Shown piece after piece: positions 48,801 through 63,803 of a stretch of DNA of 64,000 nt (position 1 is its first letter; every line of letters begins with the position of its first letter). The DNA lies in the NCBI GenBank assembly GCA_014238615.1, contig JABAAT010000065.1:26316-90315 (forward strand). The letters are read 5' to 3'. The stretch is from Gammaproteobacteria bacterium (GTDB lineage: Bacteria; Pseudomonadota; Gammaproteobacteria; Porifericomitales; Porifericomitaceae). The notes beneath the pieces were generated by a model. The model worked only from the letters and a program-made list of their open reading frames with translations. It did not search any database and was not told the origin of the DNA. Both the position numbers and the translations under genes were made by a program.

Positions 48801-49961
48801 ATGGAGGACGACAGTTACCTGCGCCTGGAAGAGCACCTGGAAGGCCGGATCGCGGCGCGCGGGCCGACACCCTTGAAACCCGGCAGCAAGCTCACCCGCG
48901 AAGCGCTGCGCGCCCTGCCGCGCCGCCAGTGGTTTGAGATCAGCATGCGCAAGGCGCCGCTGAACAAGCTCCTGGAGCAGACCGCCGAGCACCTGGAAGA
49001 GCAGCGTAATAAATTCGACGAGCGCTACGAAACGAAGCGGCAGAGACTCATCAGCGGCGATGAACTTGCGCCGGGCGTCCTGAAGATGATCAAGGTGTAC
49101 CTGGCCGTCAAGCGGCGGCTGCAGCCGGGCGACAAGGTGGCCGGGCGCCACGGCAACAAGGGGGTGATCTCCACGATCATTCCGATCGAGGACATGCCCC
49201 ACCTGGAAGACGGCACCCCGGTGGACGTGGTACTCAATCCGCTCGGTGTTCCTTCGCGTATGAACGTGGGCCAGGTGCTGGAAACGCACCTGGGGTGGGC
49301 CGCCAAGCAACTGGGTCGGCAAATCGCTCACCTGGTGGATACCAGCGCAACGACCGCCGCGTTACGGAAAACCCTGAAAACCTACTACGATTCCAGCTCC
49401 GACAGCAAGCAGCTGAAGGCCCTGAATGACAGCGAGGTACGCGAGCTGGCCGAAAACCTGCGGGACGGTCTGCCCATGGCCACCCCTATTTTCGATGGCG
49501 CCAGCGAGGCGGAAAGCAAGCGCATGCTGTCCCTGGCGGGCCTGCCTGAATCCGGCCAGACGATCCTCCGCGACGGCCGCACCGGGCAGCCCTTCAAGCG
49601 CCCGATCACGGTCGGCTACATGTACATCCTGAAACTCAACCACCTGGCTGACGACAAGATGCACGCCCGTTCCACTGGTTCATACAGCCTGGTCACCCAG
49701 CAACCGTTGGGCGGCAAGGCGCACTTCGGCGGCCAGCGCCTCGGAGAGATGGAAGTATGGGCCTTGGAAGCTTACGGGGCCGCCTACACGCTGCAGGAGA
49801 TGCTGACCGTCAAGTCGGATGACGTCCCCGGCCGCACCCGCATGTACAAGAGTATCGTGGACGGAGATTACCGCCTGCGGGCCGGCATTCCCGAATCATT
49901 CAATGTCCTGTTGAAGGAGATCCGGGCACTCGGCATCGATGTGGAATTGGAACAGGGATGA
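45888..49961 (+). CDS. rpoB: DNA-directed RNA polymerase subunit beta
   Basis: RpoB forms one pincer of RNA polymerase and contains much of the rifampicin pocket. The 1357-residue protein begins [17 protein letters not shown], has the rifampicin-region stretch [22 protein letters not shown] with wild-type residues, and later [30 protein letters not shown] and the C-terminal [28 protein letters not shown]. Start at 45888 is chosen over 45858 by alignment with the family. Confidence 0.98.
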   Translation: MSYSFTEKKRIRKNFGKASEMLDISFLLGVQVDSYRSFLQTGVAPEKRQASGLEGVLRSVFPLTSYSGTARLQYIRYRIEAPVFDIAECQQRGVTYSAPLYVTLRLEFGGKDRAAQKQRAFTEQDVYMGDLPIMTPTGTFIINGTERVVVSQLHRSPGVFFSDDKGKTHSSGKLLYSAKVIPYRGSWLEFEFDPKDLVFCRIDRRRKLPVTVLLKALGMSAQDILQTFFETDSFRLLKKELRMKLVPGRLRGQTLDFDLRNRAGEIIVPRERRISARHLRAMERLTNKEVKVSEEYLHGKITALKIMHPKTGELLVEPNTALTPELIAALREAGVRGLDTIYTNEIDCGSFLSDTLRVDPIDTPEDARLEIYRVMRPGEPPTPEVAEEFFKKLFFSQERYDLSNVGRMKFNRRLGRSETEGHGVLDREDITGILKILVNIRNGKDSVDDIDHLGNRRVRRVGEMSENQFRIGLMRIERSVRERLSIAEHEQLTPRDIINAKPISAAMKEFFGSSQLSQFMDQNNPLSEVTHKRRVSALGPGGLTRDRAGFEVRDVHPTHYGRLCPVESPEGPNIGLINSLAVYAQINEYGFLETPYRKVKNGRLLDEIEYLSAVKEGDYVICQANAAFNRKGRLTDPLVSCRHRGEFLLFSPDRVDYMDISPKQLVSVAASLIPFLEHNDANRSLMGSNMQRQAVPLLKAEKPLIGTGMERKVAMDSGVTVVAKRGGVVDSVDARRIVIRVHQEELGKTDSGVDIYTLTKYIHSNQNTCLNQRPLVKPGDVVTPHDILADGSATDMGELALGRNLLVAFMPWNGYNFEDSILISERVVHDDLYTSIHIEELTCIARDTKMGSEEITPDIPNVSEGMLNKLDEAGIVYIGAEVNSSDILVGKVTPKGETQLTPEEKLLRAIFGEKASDVKDTSLRVPPGMNGTVIGVQIFTREGVEKDQRSQDIESSELGRIRKDYNDRYRIMEDDSYLRLEEHLEGRIAARGPTPLKPGSKLTREALRALPRRQWFEISMRKAPLNKLLEQTAEHLEEQRNKFDERYETKRQRLISGDELAPGVLKMIKVYLAVKRRLQPGDKVAGRHGNKGVISTIIPIEDMPHLEDGTPVDVVLNPLGVPSRMNVGQVLETHLGWAAKQLGRQIAHLVDTSATTAALRKTLKTYYDSSSDSKQLKALNDSEVRELAENLRDGLPMATPIFDGASEAESKRMLSLAGLPESGQTILRDGRTGQPFKRPITVGYMYILKLNHLADDKMHARSTGSYSLVTQQPLGGKAHFGGQRLGEMEVWALEAYGAAYTLQEMLTVKSDDVPGRTRMYKSIVDGDYRLRAGIPESFNVLLKEIRALGIDVELEQG

Positions 49962-50034
49962 TGCCGATGTCCCCATACTTTTCAGTCCTCGTCCCGTACC
50001 GCGGCGGTACACCGCCTTCCAGAGGTAACCTCGC

Positions 50035-54309
<4,275 letters not shown>

Positions 54310-54315
54310 GCCGCC

Positions 54316-54331
54316 CGCCGGGGCCCCGGCG
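54316..54331. repeat. 16-bp GC palindrome downstream of rpoC
   Basis: CGCCGGGGCCCCGGCG is a perfect palindrome 7 bases after the rpoC stop. It may fold into a hairpin, but lacks a loop or T-run, so its role as a terminator is not shown. Confidence 0.5.
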
Positions 54332-54501
54332 CCCCGGCGCATCAGGCGGCCGTCAGCGTCACCGTCCAAACCGTGCGTACGATTGTGGGCACGGCCCCCG
54401 ATCCCCCCGCATCACCCAAGACCCTATAATAGCGCCTCAAGGCGGCCTGCCGTCATTGTAAGGCGGCTCCCCCCTAAGCTTCCCGCGCGGCCCTGAAGAC
54501 G

Positions 54502-56972
<2,471 letters not shown>

Positions 56973-56976
<4 letters not shown>

Positions 56977-57425
56977 GACACATCCTGCTGCTGTCATCCC
57001 TCCTGGCGGCCGCCGCCTGTCTAAGCCCGGTAACCACCTTAAGCAGACAGCGTGTCGCACTGCAAGTCACGAACGCCGCCCGCATCACGGACGAACTGCG
57101 CGCACAGCTGCAGGCACAGGGCGCCACCCTGGTCAAGCCGGGTGAGCACCCGGACCTGCTGCTGCGCCTCAGCGACGAGCGATTCGAGCGCCGCCTGCTC
57201 TCCGTGCTCCCGGAGAGCGGCAAGGCCGCCGAATACGAGCTCCAGTACAGCGTTCAACTGGAAACCGAAACAGGGCAACGCAGCATCCAGGTCATCCAGG
57301 ATTTCACCTACGGGGAGGAGCCGGGCCTGGCCAAGCGCGGCGAAGAAGAGCTGCTGCGAGAAGACCTGCTGCGCCGCGCCGCCTACCTGGTGCTGCTGTA
57401 CGCGGCCCCCCCGGACCCGAACTGA
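56973..57425 (+). CDS. lptE: LPS-assembly lipoprotein LptE
   Basis: LptE plugs the LptD barrel that inserts lipopolysaccharide into the outer membrane. The 150-residue lipoprotein has a signal peptide with lipobox LAAAAC (Cys16), then the weakly conserved LptE fold: ITDELRAQLQAQGATLV, PDLLLRLSDERFERRLLSV, and a C-terminal helix with LLREDLLRRAAYLVL. Assignment rests on size, lipobox, fold pattern and position between leuS and holA. Confidence 0.9.
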
Positions 57426-58480
57426 TGCGCCAGCGCCCGGGGCAGCTTGCCGAGCGCCTGCAAAAAAAAGGCCTGGAGCCCATCTACCTGCTGCACGGCG
57501 AGGAGCCCCTGCAGCTCATTGAGTCCGCCGACCTCATCCGCACCACGGCAAGAAAGCAAGACTACAGCGAACGCCGCGTCCTGAGCCCGGACGGCCTGGA
57601 CTGGGCGGGCCTGCGCGCCGACCTGGAGGGCAACTCCCTGTTCGCCTCCAGGCGCCTCATCGAACTGAGAATGGGTGAACGCAAACCGGGGCCCACGGGA
57701 GGCAAGGTACTGACCGCGATAGCCGAACACCCCCCCCCGGACACCATCCTGATCATCAGCTTCGGCGAACTCCCACCCGCAACCCGCAAAAGCAAATGGT
57801 TCACCCTCCTGGCTAAAGCCGCCATCGAGGTACAAGCCAAAAACATCGCGGCAAGCGCCTTTCCCAAGTGGCTGGAGGAAAGGGCGAAGGGACACCGACT
57901 CCGCCTCAGCCGGGACGCCTTGGAGCTGCTAAGCGAACGCACCGAAGGCAATCTACCGGCCGCCAGCCAGGAACTGCAGATACTCAGCCTCTTCAGCGAC
58001 GGCAAAGAGGAACTGGACGCCGTGCAGTTGGAGGAGATCATCACCGACAGCGGCCACTACAACGTATTCGACCTCATTGAGAGCGCCTACCGGGGCCAGG
58101 CCGCCCGCGCCCTGCGCATGCTGGAGGGCATCCGCATCGAGATCGCTGAGCCCATGGCCGTCTTCGGCGCCCTGGCCTGGGATTTACGCCGCGTCTGCGC
58201 CCTGAGCGCGGACCATGCACAGGGCGGCAACCTCACCGCCCTCTGCCGCAAACACCGCATATGGGGCAGCCGAGTGGAAGCCGTCAAGCTCTTCCTGGAA
58301 CGCAACCCCAGCCCTAAACCGGAGCAACTCCTCCAGGAGGCCATCCAGGTAGAGAAGACCCTGAAGGGCGCCATACGGGACGATCCCTGGCGCACCCTGA
58401 CCTGGCTCATCATGCACCTGGCCGGCCGCGCCCACACCTACCCCACCACCATCCACCAACTACAGCCCGACCACCCCTGA
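57425..58480 (+). CDS. holA: DNA polymerase III subunit delta
   Basis: HolA opens the beta clamp within the clamp loader. The 351-residue protein starts MRQRPGQLAERLQKKGLEPIYLLHGEEPLQLIE, the typical delta N-terminus, with the AAA-like fold (PPPDTILIISFGELPPATRKSKW), LELLSERTEGNLPAASQELQ, and VFDLIESAYRGQAARALRML. It overlaps lptE by one base. The TGA stop sits in a 15-bp tandem duplication. Confidence 0.96.
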   Translation: MRQRPGQLAERLQKKGLEPIYLLHGEEPLQLIESADLIRTTARKQDYSERRVLSPDGLDWAGLRADLEGNSLFASRRLIELRMGERKPGPTGGKVLTAIAEHPPPDTILIISFGELPPATRKSKWFTLLAKAAIEVQAKNIAASAFPKWLEERAKGHRLRLSRDALELLSERTEGNLPAASQELQILSLFSDGKEELDAVQLEEIITDSGHYNVFDLIESAYRGQAARALRMLEGIRIEIAEPMAVFGALAWDLRRVCALSADHAQGGNLTALCRKHRIWGSRVEAVKLFLERNPSPKPEQLLQEAIQVEKTLKGAIRDDPWRTLTWLIMHLAGRAHTYPTTIHQLQPDHP

Positions 58481-58518
58481 TTCTCAAGGCCCTGATTCTC
58501 AAGGCCCTAACTCTCAGC
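58476..58518. repeat. 15-bp tandem duplication across the holA stop codon
   Basis: CCTGATTCTCAAGGC is repeated exactly, followed by a degenerate third copy (CCTAACTCTCAG). The first copy contains the holA TGA. Confidence 0.93.
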
Positions 58519-58618
58519 AAAACCCAAGGCACCCCAGCCTCCACCCGGGGAGCACAAGCCACCGAGCGCACAGGTCACAACCGGGGCTGCTTCCGCAGCC
58601 GGGGGCCGCGCCCCAGGG

Positions 58619-59128
58619 CTAGAGTCCCTGCTCCACGTCGCCGTGCAGCTCCAGGCGGGAGGTGTGATTGAGCGGCACCACCCGGGAGCGGCCGGAATCG
58701 CGGATAATGCGCACCACCTGGCCCACCTGCAGGGGTTTCTCACTCTGCTGCACCACGATCACCTCCTCGCTGTCCCGGTAGCGGCGCACCAGGATTTCCC
58801 AGCCCCGCCCCTGCTCCAAAAGCTTCTGGGTCGTGGAGCCGAGGATGCCGCCCACCACCGTGCCCACGCTCGCGCCGATGACCTGGCCGCGACCTTCCCC
58901 GGCGTAGCTGCCGGCAACCCCGCCCGCCACGGCTCCCACCGCGGTGCCGACGAAGCTGTCACCCTGCTTCAGGACGACCTCACGCACCGAGAGCACCACG
59001 CCCTCATCCACCCGCGCTTCATAGCCAAGCTCATCGGCGCGATAGACATCGGCGGAATGGTAGGAGCGGCAACCGACCGCCAGGAGCAACCACCCCGCAC
59101 ACAAGACGACCATTCGCATTTTCTTCAT
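58619..59128 (-). CDS. Glycine-zipper outer-membrane lipoprotein (SlyB/PcP-like)
   Basis: A 169-residue protein with a lipoprotein signal (VVLCAGWLLLAVGC) and a glycine-zipper 2TM domain: GTAVGAVAGGVAGSYAGEGRGQVIGASVGTVVGG. Conserved flanks are VLSVREVVL before it and VVRIIRDSGRSRVVPL near the end. SlyB-type lipoproteins help outer-membrane integrity. ATG at 59128 is preceded by GGGAGG; a GTG one codon upstream is less likely. It is the last gene of a four-gene minus-strand group. Confidence 0.88.
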   Translation of the reverse strand: MKKMRMVVLCAGWLLLAVGCRSYHSADVYRADELGYEARVDEGVVLSVREVVLKQGDSFVGTAVGAVAGGVAGSYAGEGRGQVIGASVGTVVGGILGSTTQKLLEQGRGWEILVRRYRDSEEVIVVQQSEKPLQVGQVVRIIRDSGRSRVVPLNHTSRLELHGDVEQGL

Positions 59129-59143
59129 CACAATATCCTCCCT

Positions 59144-60256
59144 TCAGGATGTCGGCGGCTCGACCTGGGCCGCCCAGTCATACTCCGTCTCGGTAGCCAA
59201 TCCGCGTTCAACAAAATGTTGGTAGATGGAAATCAGTTCCTCGGTGTTGAAAGATACGATCACCAGTTCCTGCCCCGGGAAGATGAGATTCGGGTTGCGC
59301 CCCATGCGCCCCTCCTCGTAGTTGTAAACGAAGGATTCCCGGGCCTTGTCGTCCAGCAGGCGCCCCAGGAAGGAACTGGACTCGTCCTGCCTGCGCTCGT
59401 CCGCGTCGCGCGGGATGCGCACCTGGTAGCGTTCGATGTCCTCGTTACGCCGCACGGCGATGCCGGTCGCAAACTTCTCGATGATGCCACGGTGCAGGAT
59501 ACCCCAGATGCCCTGGTGATCGTCCGCGGTGACGTGCCGCACAAAGAAGACGGCGTTCTCGTCGACCGCCTCCAGGCCGGTCAGCAGTTCGCGCACGGTG
59601 GTGGACTCGGGGCGATCCGGGGAACGCACAACCTGCACGCTGCGTTCGGGGTCGCCGCCCAGGCGGCGCGCCTCTTCCCGTACCGTGGACACCTCCTCGT
59701 ATTCGCGCAGCACGATGATCGGCACCAGCTCCTGTAACCGCCCCGCCTTTTCGTCCAGCAGCCGTCCCAGGGTCACCTGCTCCACGCGGTTGTCCTCCAT
59801 CACCTGCAGGGGAGTGTCCAGCTCGCCCTCGTGATTGGCAAGCAATTCCGCCAGGCTCTTGTATTCCACCTCCTCGCGCCGCCGCAGCACGCGCAACGTG
59901 GCATCCGGGCCGTTGCGCTCCAGCTCCTGCAACTCCTTCCCGGACAATGCCTCGTGGCGCACCGCGTCACCCAGGCGAATTTCCCGATCCGGCGTCACGA
60001 AATCGTCCGCCTGCGCAACCGACACCGGCTCCTCCCCCGAGGTCCCGCTGATCTCCTCGATATAGTTCTGCGCCTCCCGCCGCAAGGCGCTCGCTTCCGG
60101 GCCGGACGGCGGCGCGTTCCACGCCTCCGCCCCGGCATCGCGCGGCGGCGTATCCCGGGGCGGGACCGCCACCTCGAGCCCGCCGCCGGGCCACATGCGA
60201 TAGGCAATCAGCAGCCCGGCTAACGCCAGTACCAGCCCTCCATAGATTTTGTGCAT
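59144..60256 (-). CDS. Membrane-anchored periplasmic protein with LysM-like tail, unknown family
   Basis: A 370-residue protein with an N-terminal membrane segment (IYGGLVLALAGLLIAYRMW) and no cleavage site I would trust, then a Pro/Ala linker and a long acidic, charge-rich alpha/beta region. Near the C-terminus, FVYNYEEGRMGRNPNLIFPGQELVIVSF resembles the second half of a LysM domain (NPNLIFPGQEL), which suggests peptidoglycan binding. I do not recognise the central ~250 residues. It lies 12 bases before the glycine-zipper lipoprotein and 15 bases after the CBS gene, so the three are probably co-transcribed. Confidence 0.75.
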   Translation of the reverse strand: MHKIYGGLVLALAGLLIAYRMWPGGGLEVAVPPRDTPPRDAGAEAWNAPPSGPEASALRREAQNYIEEISGTSGEEPVSVAQADDFVTPDREIRLGDAVRHEALSGKELQELERNGPDATLRVLRRREEVEYKSLAELLANHEGELDTPLQVMEDNRVEQVTLGRLLDEKAGRLQELVPIIVLREYEEVSTVREEARRLGGDPERSVQVVRSPDRPESTTVRELLTGLEAVDENAVFFVRHVTADDHQGIWGILHRGIIEKFATGIAVRRNEDIERYQVRIPRDADERRQDESSSFLGRLLDDKARESFVYNYEEGRMGRNPNLIFPGQELVIVSFNTEELISIYQHFVERGLATETEYDWAAQVEPPTS

Positions 60257-60271
60257 GGCAACCACCGCGGC

Positions 60272-60706
60272 TCAACCACCGGCAATGTATTGCTCAAGCT
60301 GGTGGATGATGAACTCCTTCTCGGAAAGGATGCTCTGCACCACGTCAATAATGGAGAGAATGCCCACGGGCACGCCCTCCTTAACGATCGGCAGGTGCCG
60401 CACCCGGTTGCTGGACATGACGGACAGGCAGCCCTCGACGCTGGTCTGCGGAGAGACGCAGATCACCTTGCTGCTCATGATTTCACGCACCTGCGTGTCC
60501 TTGGAGGAGCGCCCCTTCAAGATGATCTTGCGCGTATAATCGCGCTCCGAGATAATGCCGGCCAGGCGCTCGCCCTCCAGCACCAGCAGGGCGCCCTGGT
60601 CCAGCTCGGCCATCAGGAAAATGGCATCGTGGACGGTGGCGGTCGGGGCAATGGATTGGATGGTGTGGTCTTCCTTCCGCAGGATTTGTTCCGCTGTTTT
60701 GCTCAT
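60272..60706 (-). CDS. Two-CBS-domain protein
   Basis: A 144-residue soluble protein made of a CBS pair: TIQSIAPTATVHDAIFLMAELDQGALLVLEGERLAGIISERDY (first, residues ~15-60) and VREIMSSKVICVSPQTSVEGCLSVM with RHLPIVKEGVPVGILSIIDVV (second, ~75-130). Such free-standing CBS proteins bind adenine nucleotides and act as energy sensors in several families; no partner is identified. The ATG at 60706 suits the CBS family; the open frame continues upstream without similarity. Confidence 0.88.
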   Translation of the reverse strand: MSKTAEQILRKEDHTIQSIAPTATVHDAIFLMAELDQGALLVLEGERLAGIISERDYTRKIILKGRSSKDTQVREIMSSKVICVSPQTSVEGCLSVMSSNRVRHLPIVKEGVPVGILSIIDVVQSILSEKEFIIHQLEQYIAGG

Positions 60707-60842
60707 GACTTGATCCCTATCCGCGCCCGTGCCGGGGCGCATGAAAATGCCGGGCCGCGCACGTCCCACCCACAAGGCAGCCCCAGACAACTGCTTAACA
60801 CACCCCGATTCTACTTCAGGAGCACCCGGTGGATAAGGGGTG

Positions 60843-61838
60843 CTACTGCCATTCCAGCTCCGTATAGGCGCGGCTGGCATTCCGCCGGTGCAGTTCCTCG
60901 GCAAACAGCCACTCGCCGGACGGCGGGTGCGCTCCCGCCTGCTCCAGCACCTGCTCCAGGAACAGCCCCTGGTCCAGCCACCCGAGCACCGAGGCGCGCA
61001 GCTCGAGCAGGTAGGCGTGCTGCGCCGCCGCAGCGCTCTCCCAGTCCTCCGCCGGCGACCCGTGTCCGGGGACGATCATCCGCACCCCCGGCCCAGGCAG
61101 CGCCTCCAGGGCGCCCAGCCAGCCCCCCAGGCTGCCATCCAGCACCGGCAGCCGCTCCCGGAACAGCAGATCACCGGTCCACAGCACACCACTGCCCTGA
61201 TCCAACACGCTCAGGTCATTCTGGGTATGCGCGGGCGGCCAGGCCTTGAGCAGTAGCAGACGGCCGCCCAGGTCCAGCTCCAGCGTGGACTGCACCGAAA
61301 CCTGCGGCGCGTCGGGCACGGCCTGCTCCGGGGGCAGTCCACCCAGGGATGAAGGGAAGGAGCGCGCGAAGAATTCCCGATTCACGATCACAGCCGGCCC
61401 CAATTCCGCATGCCCAACGAACCGCGCGGAGCCGTCGTTGAAAGCGGCGTTCCCGAGCAGGTGGTCAAAGTGGATGTGGGTATTGATGACGTAGCACACG
61501 GGCCGCCCGGTCACGCCGCGCAGGGCGGCCAGCAACCGCCGCCCCACCGCCACGGAACCGCCGGTGTCGATCACGGCCACGCACCGCTCCCCGACGATGA
61601 AACCGATATTGGCGATATCATCATGGCCGGGAGCACCCACAACCACGTGGTGACCGACATGCAGCCAGACCCCCGAGGCAATCTCGCGCACCGACAGGGG
61701 CGACACCTCGGACTCACCGGCCGCGCCGACCGGTGGAACCACGGCGCCGAGTAACAACACGCCCACCAGCACCGCAAACAGCGGCCTCCGGGAACCGGCC
61801 AAACCGAAGCAGCGCACAAGAACAGCTCTCAACGGCAC
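60843..61838 (-). CDS. Quinoprotein relay system-type metallo-beta-lactamase fold hydrolase
   Basis: A 331-residue exported protein with a signal peptide (LFAVLVGVLLLGAVVPPVGAAG) and a metallo-beta-lactamase fold: VINTHIHFDHLLGN (HxHxDH), PAHTQNDLSV, WTGDLLF and IVPGHGSP carry the metal ligands. The start of the domain (SGVWLHVGHH, GFIVGERCVAVIDTGGS) resembles the quinoprotein relay system zinc metallohydrolase family found with PQQ dehydrogenases and SoxYZ-like carriers. The family call is from motif and genome context; substrate is unknown. It is the first gene of a minus-strand group, right after tRNA-Arg. Confidence 0.82.
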   Translation of the reverse strand: MPLRAVLVRCFGLAGSRRPLFAVLVGVLLLGAVVPPVGAAGESEVSPLSVREIASGVWLHVGHHVVVGAPGHDDIANIGFIVGERCVAVIDTGGSVAVGRRLLAALRGVTGRPVCYVINTHIHFDHLLGNAAFNDGSARFVGHAELGPAVIVNREFFARSFPSSLGGLPPEQAVPDAPQVSVQSTLELDLGGRLLLLKAWPPAHTQNDLSVLDQGSGVLWTGDLLFRERLPVLDGSLGGWLGALEALPGPGVRMIVPGHGSPAEDWESAAAAQHAYLLELRASVLGWLDQGLFLEQVLEQAGAHPPSGEWLFAEELHRRNASRAYTELEWQ

Positions 61839-61854
61839 AATAAACTCCCTGGGG

Positions 61855-61931
61855 TGGCGCCCTGATCAGGATTCGAACCTGAGACCTACGGCTTAGGAGG
61901 CCGTCGCTCTATCCAGCTGAGCTACCAGGGC
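61855..61931 (-). tRNA. tRNA-Arg (CCT)
   Basis: The reverse complement folds with acceptor GCCCTGG/TCAGGGC (one G-T pair), D-arm GCTCAGCTGGATAGAGC, anticodon loop CTCCTAA (CCT), T-loop GGTTCGAATCC, discriminator G and encoded CCA. Confidence 0.96.
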
Positions 61932-61992
61932 CGTATTCCCAGTGTACCCGATTCCATTCCAGCCACCGGCTAACGTGCTAACATGCATGCAC

Positions 61993-62103
61993 GTGGCGGT
62001 CAGGTCGGCCCCCCGGCAACGTACTGCCGTGAACCCCGTCAGGCCCGGAAGGGAGCAGCGACAGCGGCAGCGGGCGTCGGGACCAGGCGGACCGGGCCGT
62101 CAC
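61993..62103 (+). ncRNA. ffs: Signal recognition particle 4.5S RNA
   Basis: The Ffh-binding apical domain is recognisable: GTCAGGCCCGGAAGGGAGCA, with the asymmetric and symmetric loop motifs, near 62038-62057. The ends GTGGCGG (61993) and CCGTCAC (62097) pair to close a long hairpin of about 111 bases, the size of 4.5S RNA. Position directly upstream of dnaX is common in gammaproteobacteria. Confidence 0.9.
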
Positions 62104-62150
62104 CTGCACACCAGCCCCGGCACCCCACCCCCTCCCGAGAAGCTCCGGCA

Positions 62151-63803
62151 ATGAGCTACCAGGTATTGGCTCGCAAATGGCGTCCCCGTGTCTTTGCCGA
62201 CGTGATCGGCCAGGAACACGCCCTGCGCGCCCTGCGCAACGCCCTGAAACGCGAGCGCCTGCACCACGCTTACCTGTTTACCGGCACCCGCGGCGTCGGC
62301 AAGACCACCCTGGCGCGCATCGTGGCCAAGTGCCTGTGCTGCGCGCAAGGCAGGGTGGAAGAGCCCTGCGGAGAGTGCACCGCCTGCAAGGACATTGACG
62401 CGGGCCGCTACCCGGATCTCATCGAGGTGGACGCCGCCTCCCGCGCCAAGGTGGAAGAAACCCGCGAGCTGATGCAGAACGTGCCCTACGCGCCCACCGC
62501 CGGCAGCTGCAAGGTGTACCTGATTGACGAGGTGCACATGTTCTCCGGGCACAGCTTCAACGCCCTCCTGAAAACCCTGGAGGAGCCCCCGGAGCACGTA
62601 CAGTTCCTGTTCGCCACGACCGAGCCGCAGCGACTACCCGTCACCATCCTGTCGCGCTGCCTGCAGCTGCACCTGCGCAGGCTGGGAGTAGAGCACATCA
62701 CCAAGCGCCTGGAGCACATCACAAGGCAAGAGCAGGTGGAAGCAGACCCGGCGGCCCTGGAGCTCCTGGCCAAGGCCGCGGACGGCAGCCTGCGGGACGC
62801 CCTCAGCCTGCTGGACCGGGCCATCAGCGACGGCGACGGCAGGCTAAGCCAGGACCAGGTACACACCATGCTGGGCACCGTGGAGAGCGGTGCACTGGAG
62901 AAGCTCCTCACGGCAATCAAGCAAAGGGACGGCCAGGCCCTGCTCCGGCAAATGGAGGAAGTCGCCTTACAAACCCCCGACTACAAGGCCCTGCTGGCCG
63001 AGATACTCCAGCTGCTGCAACGCACCGCCCTGGTCCAGGCGACCGGGGGAAAACCCACGGCGGAATGGGAGAGAGCACAACACTGGTCCAAACAGCTGAA
63101 CCCCGAGGACGTACAGGTCCTCTACGAAATAGCCCTGCACGCAAGGAGAGACCTGGACTACGCTCCAGACCCACGCACGGGCTTCGAGATGTGCCTCATC
63201 CGCATGCTGGACTTCTACCCGGCACACCAGGCGCCGAAAGCAGGGACGGAAACCCCGCTGCCGGAAGCAACACCACCACGGGCAGCCCCCGGGCAAGTAC
63301 AGGCACGGGAGCAGCAGCACCAAACAAAGGAGCAGCACCAGCCACCAGTGCAGGCACCGAAACAGCAACCACCGGGGCAGGAGACAAACGACAACCTGGC
63401 GCAATGGTGGAAAAAACTAGTCCCAAACCTGGGAATCGGCGGGCTCGCGAACCAGACCGCCAGGCACTGCTTCCCGATCTACCGCAACGAAACAGGGCTC
63501 ACCCTGGGCCTGGATCCGCAACACGCCAGTCTCATCTCGGGAGATGCACATGACAACAAGGTATGGAAAGAATTAGAAACCGCTGTCAGCAAGCACATGG
63601 GAAGAAAATACAAGCTCACCCTGAAACAGGAAACCATCGAGGGCGAGACGGCAGCCGAGCAGCACAAACGACAGCAACGGGAGAAACGGGAAGAGGCCGA
63701 GAAACTGCTGCAAAACGACAAGTGCGTACAAGACATCAAGGAGTTGTTTGACGCCAGGCTCGACTCCAATTCCATCGAGCCGACCCCCACCACCGGCCCA
63801 TGA
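62151..63803 (+). CDS. dnaX: DNA polymerase III subunits tau (and possibly gamma)
   Basis: Clamp-loader ATPase. The 550-residue protein begins MSYQVLARKWRPRVFADVIGQ, with P-loop GTRGVGKTTLAR and a zinc site made by CLCCAQG and CGECTACKD. Further motifs are Walker B LIDEVHM, LEEPPEHVQFLFATTEP and domain III to about residue 375. A Gln/Pro/Thr-rich linker (~376-415) precedes the tau-specific domain (~416-540). At residues 421-422 the mRNA has a run of six A followed by CTAG, so a one-base deletion or two-base insertion by slippage would stop at TAG and yield a gamma-length product. recR follows with a 4-base overlap. Confidence 0.96.
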   Translation: MSYQVLARKWRPRVFADVIGQEHALRALRNALKRERLHHAYLFTGTRGVGKTTLARIVAKCLCCAQGRVEEPCGECTACKDIDAGRYPDLIEVDAASRAKVEETRELMQNVPYAPTAGSCKVYLIDEVHMFSGHSFNALLKTLEEPPEHVQFLFATTEPQRLPVTILSRCLQLHLRRLGVEHITKRLEHITRQEQVEADPAALELLAKAADGSLRDALSLLDRAISDGDGRLSQDQVHTMLGTVESGALEKLLTAIKQRDGQALLRQMEEVALQTPDYKALLAEILQLLQRTALVQATGGKPTAEWERAQHWSKQLNPEDVQVLYEIALHARRDLDYAPDPRTGFEMCLIRMLDFYPAHQAPKAGTETPLPEATPPRAAPGQVQAREQQHQTKEQHQPPVQAPKQQPPGQETNDNLAQWWKKLVPNLGIGGLANQTARHCFPIYRNETGLTLGLDPQHASLISGDAHDNKVWKELETAVSKHMGRKYKLTLKQETIEGETAAEQHKRQQREKREEAEKLLQNDKCVQDIKELFDARLDSNSIEPTPTTGP

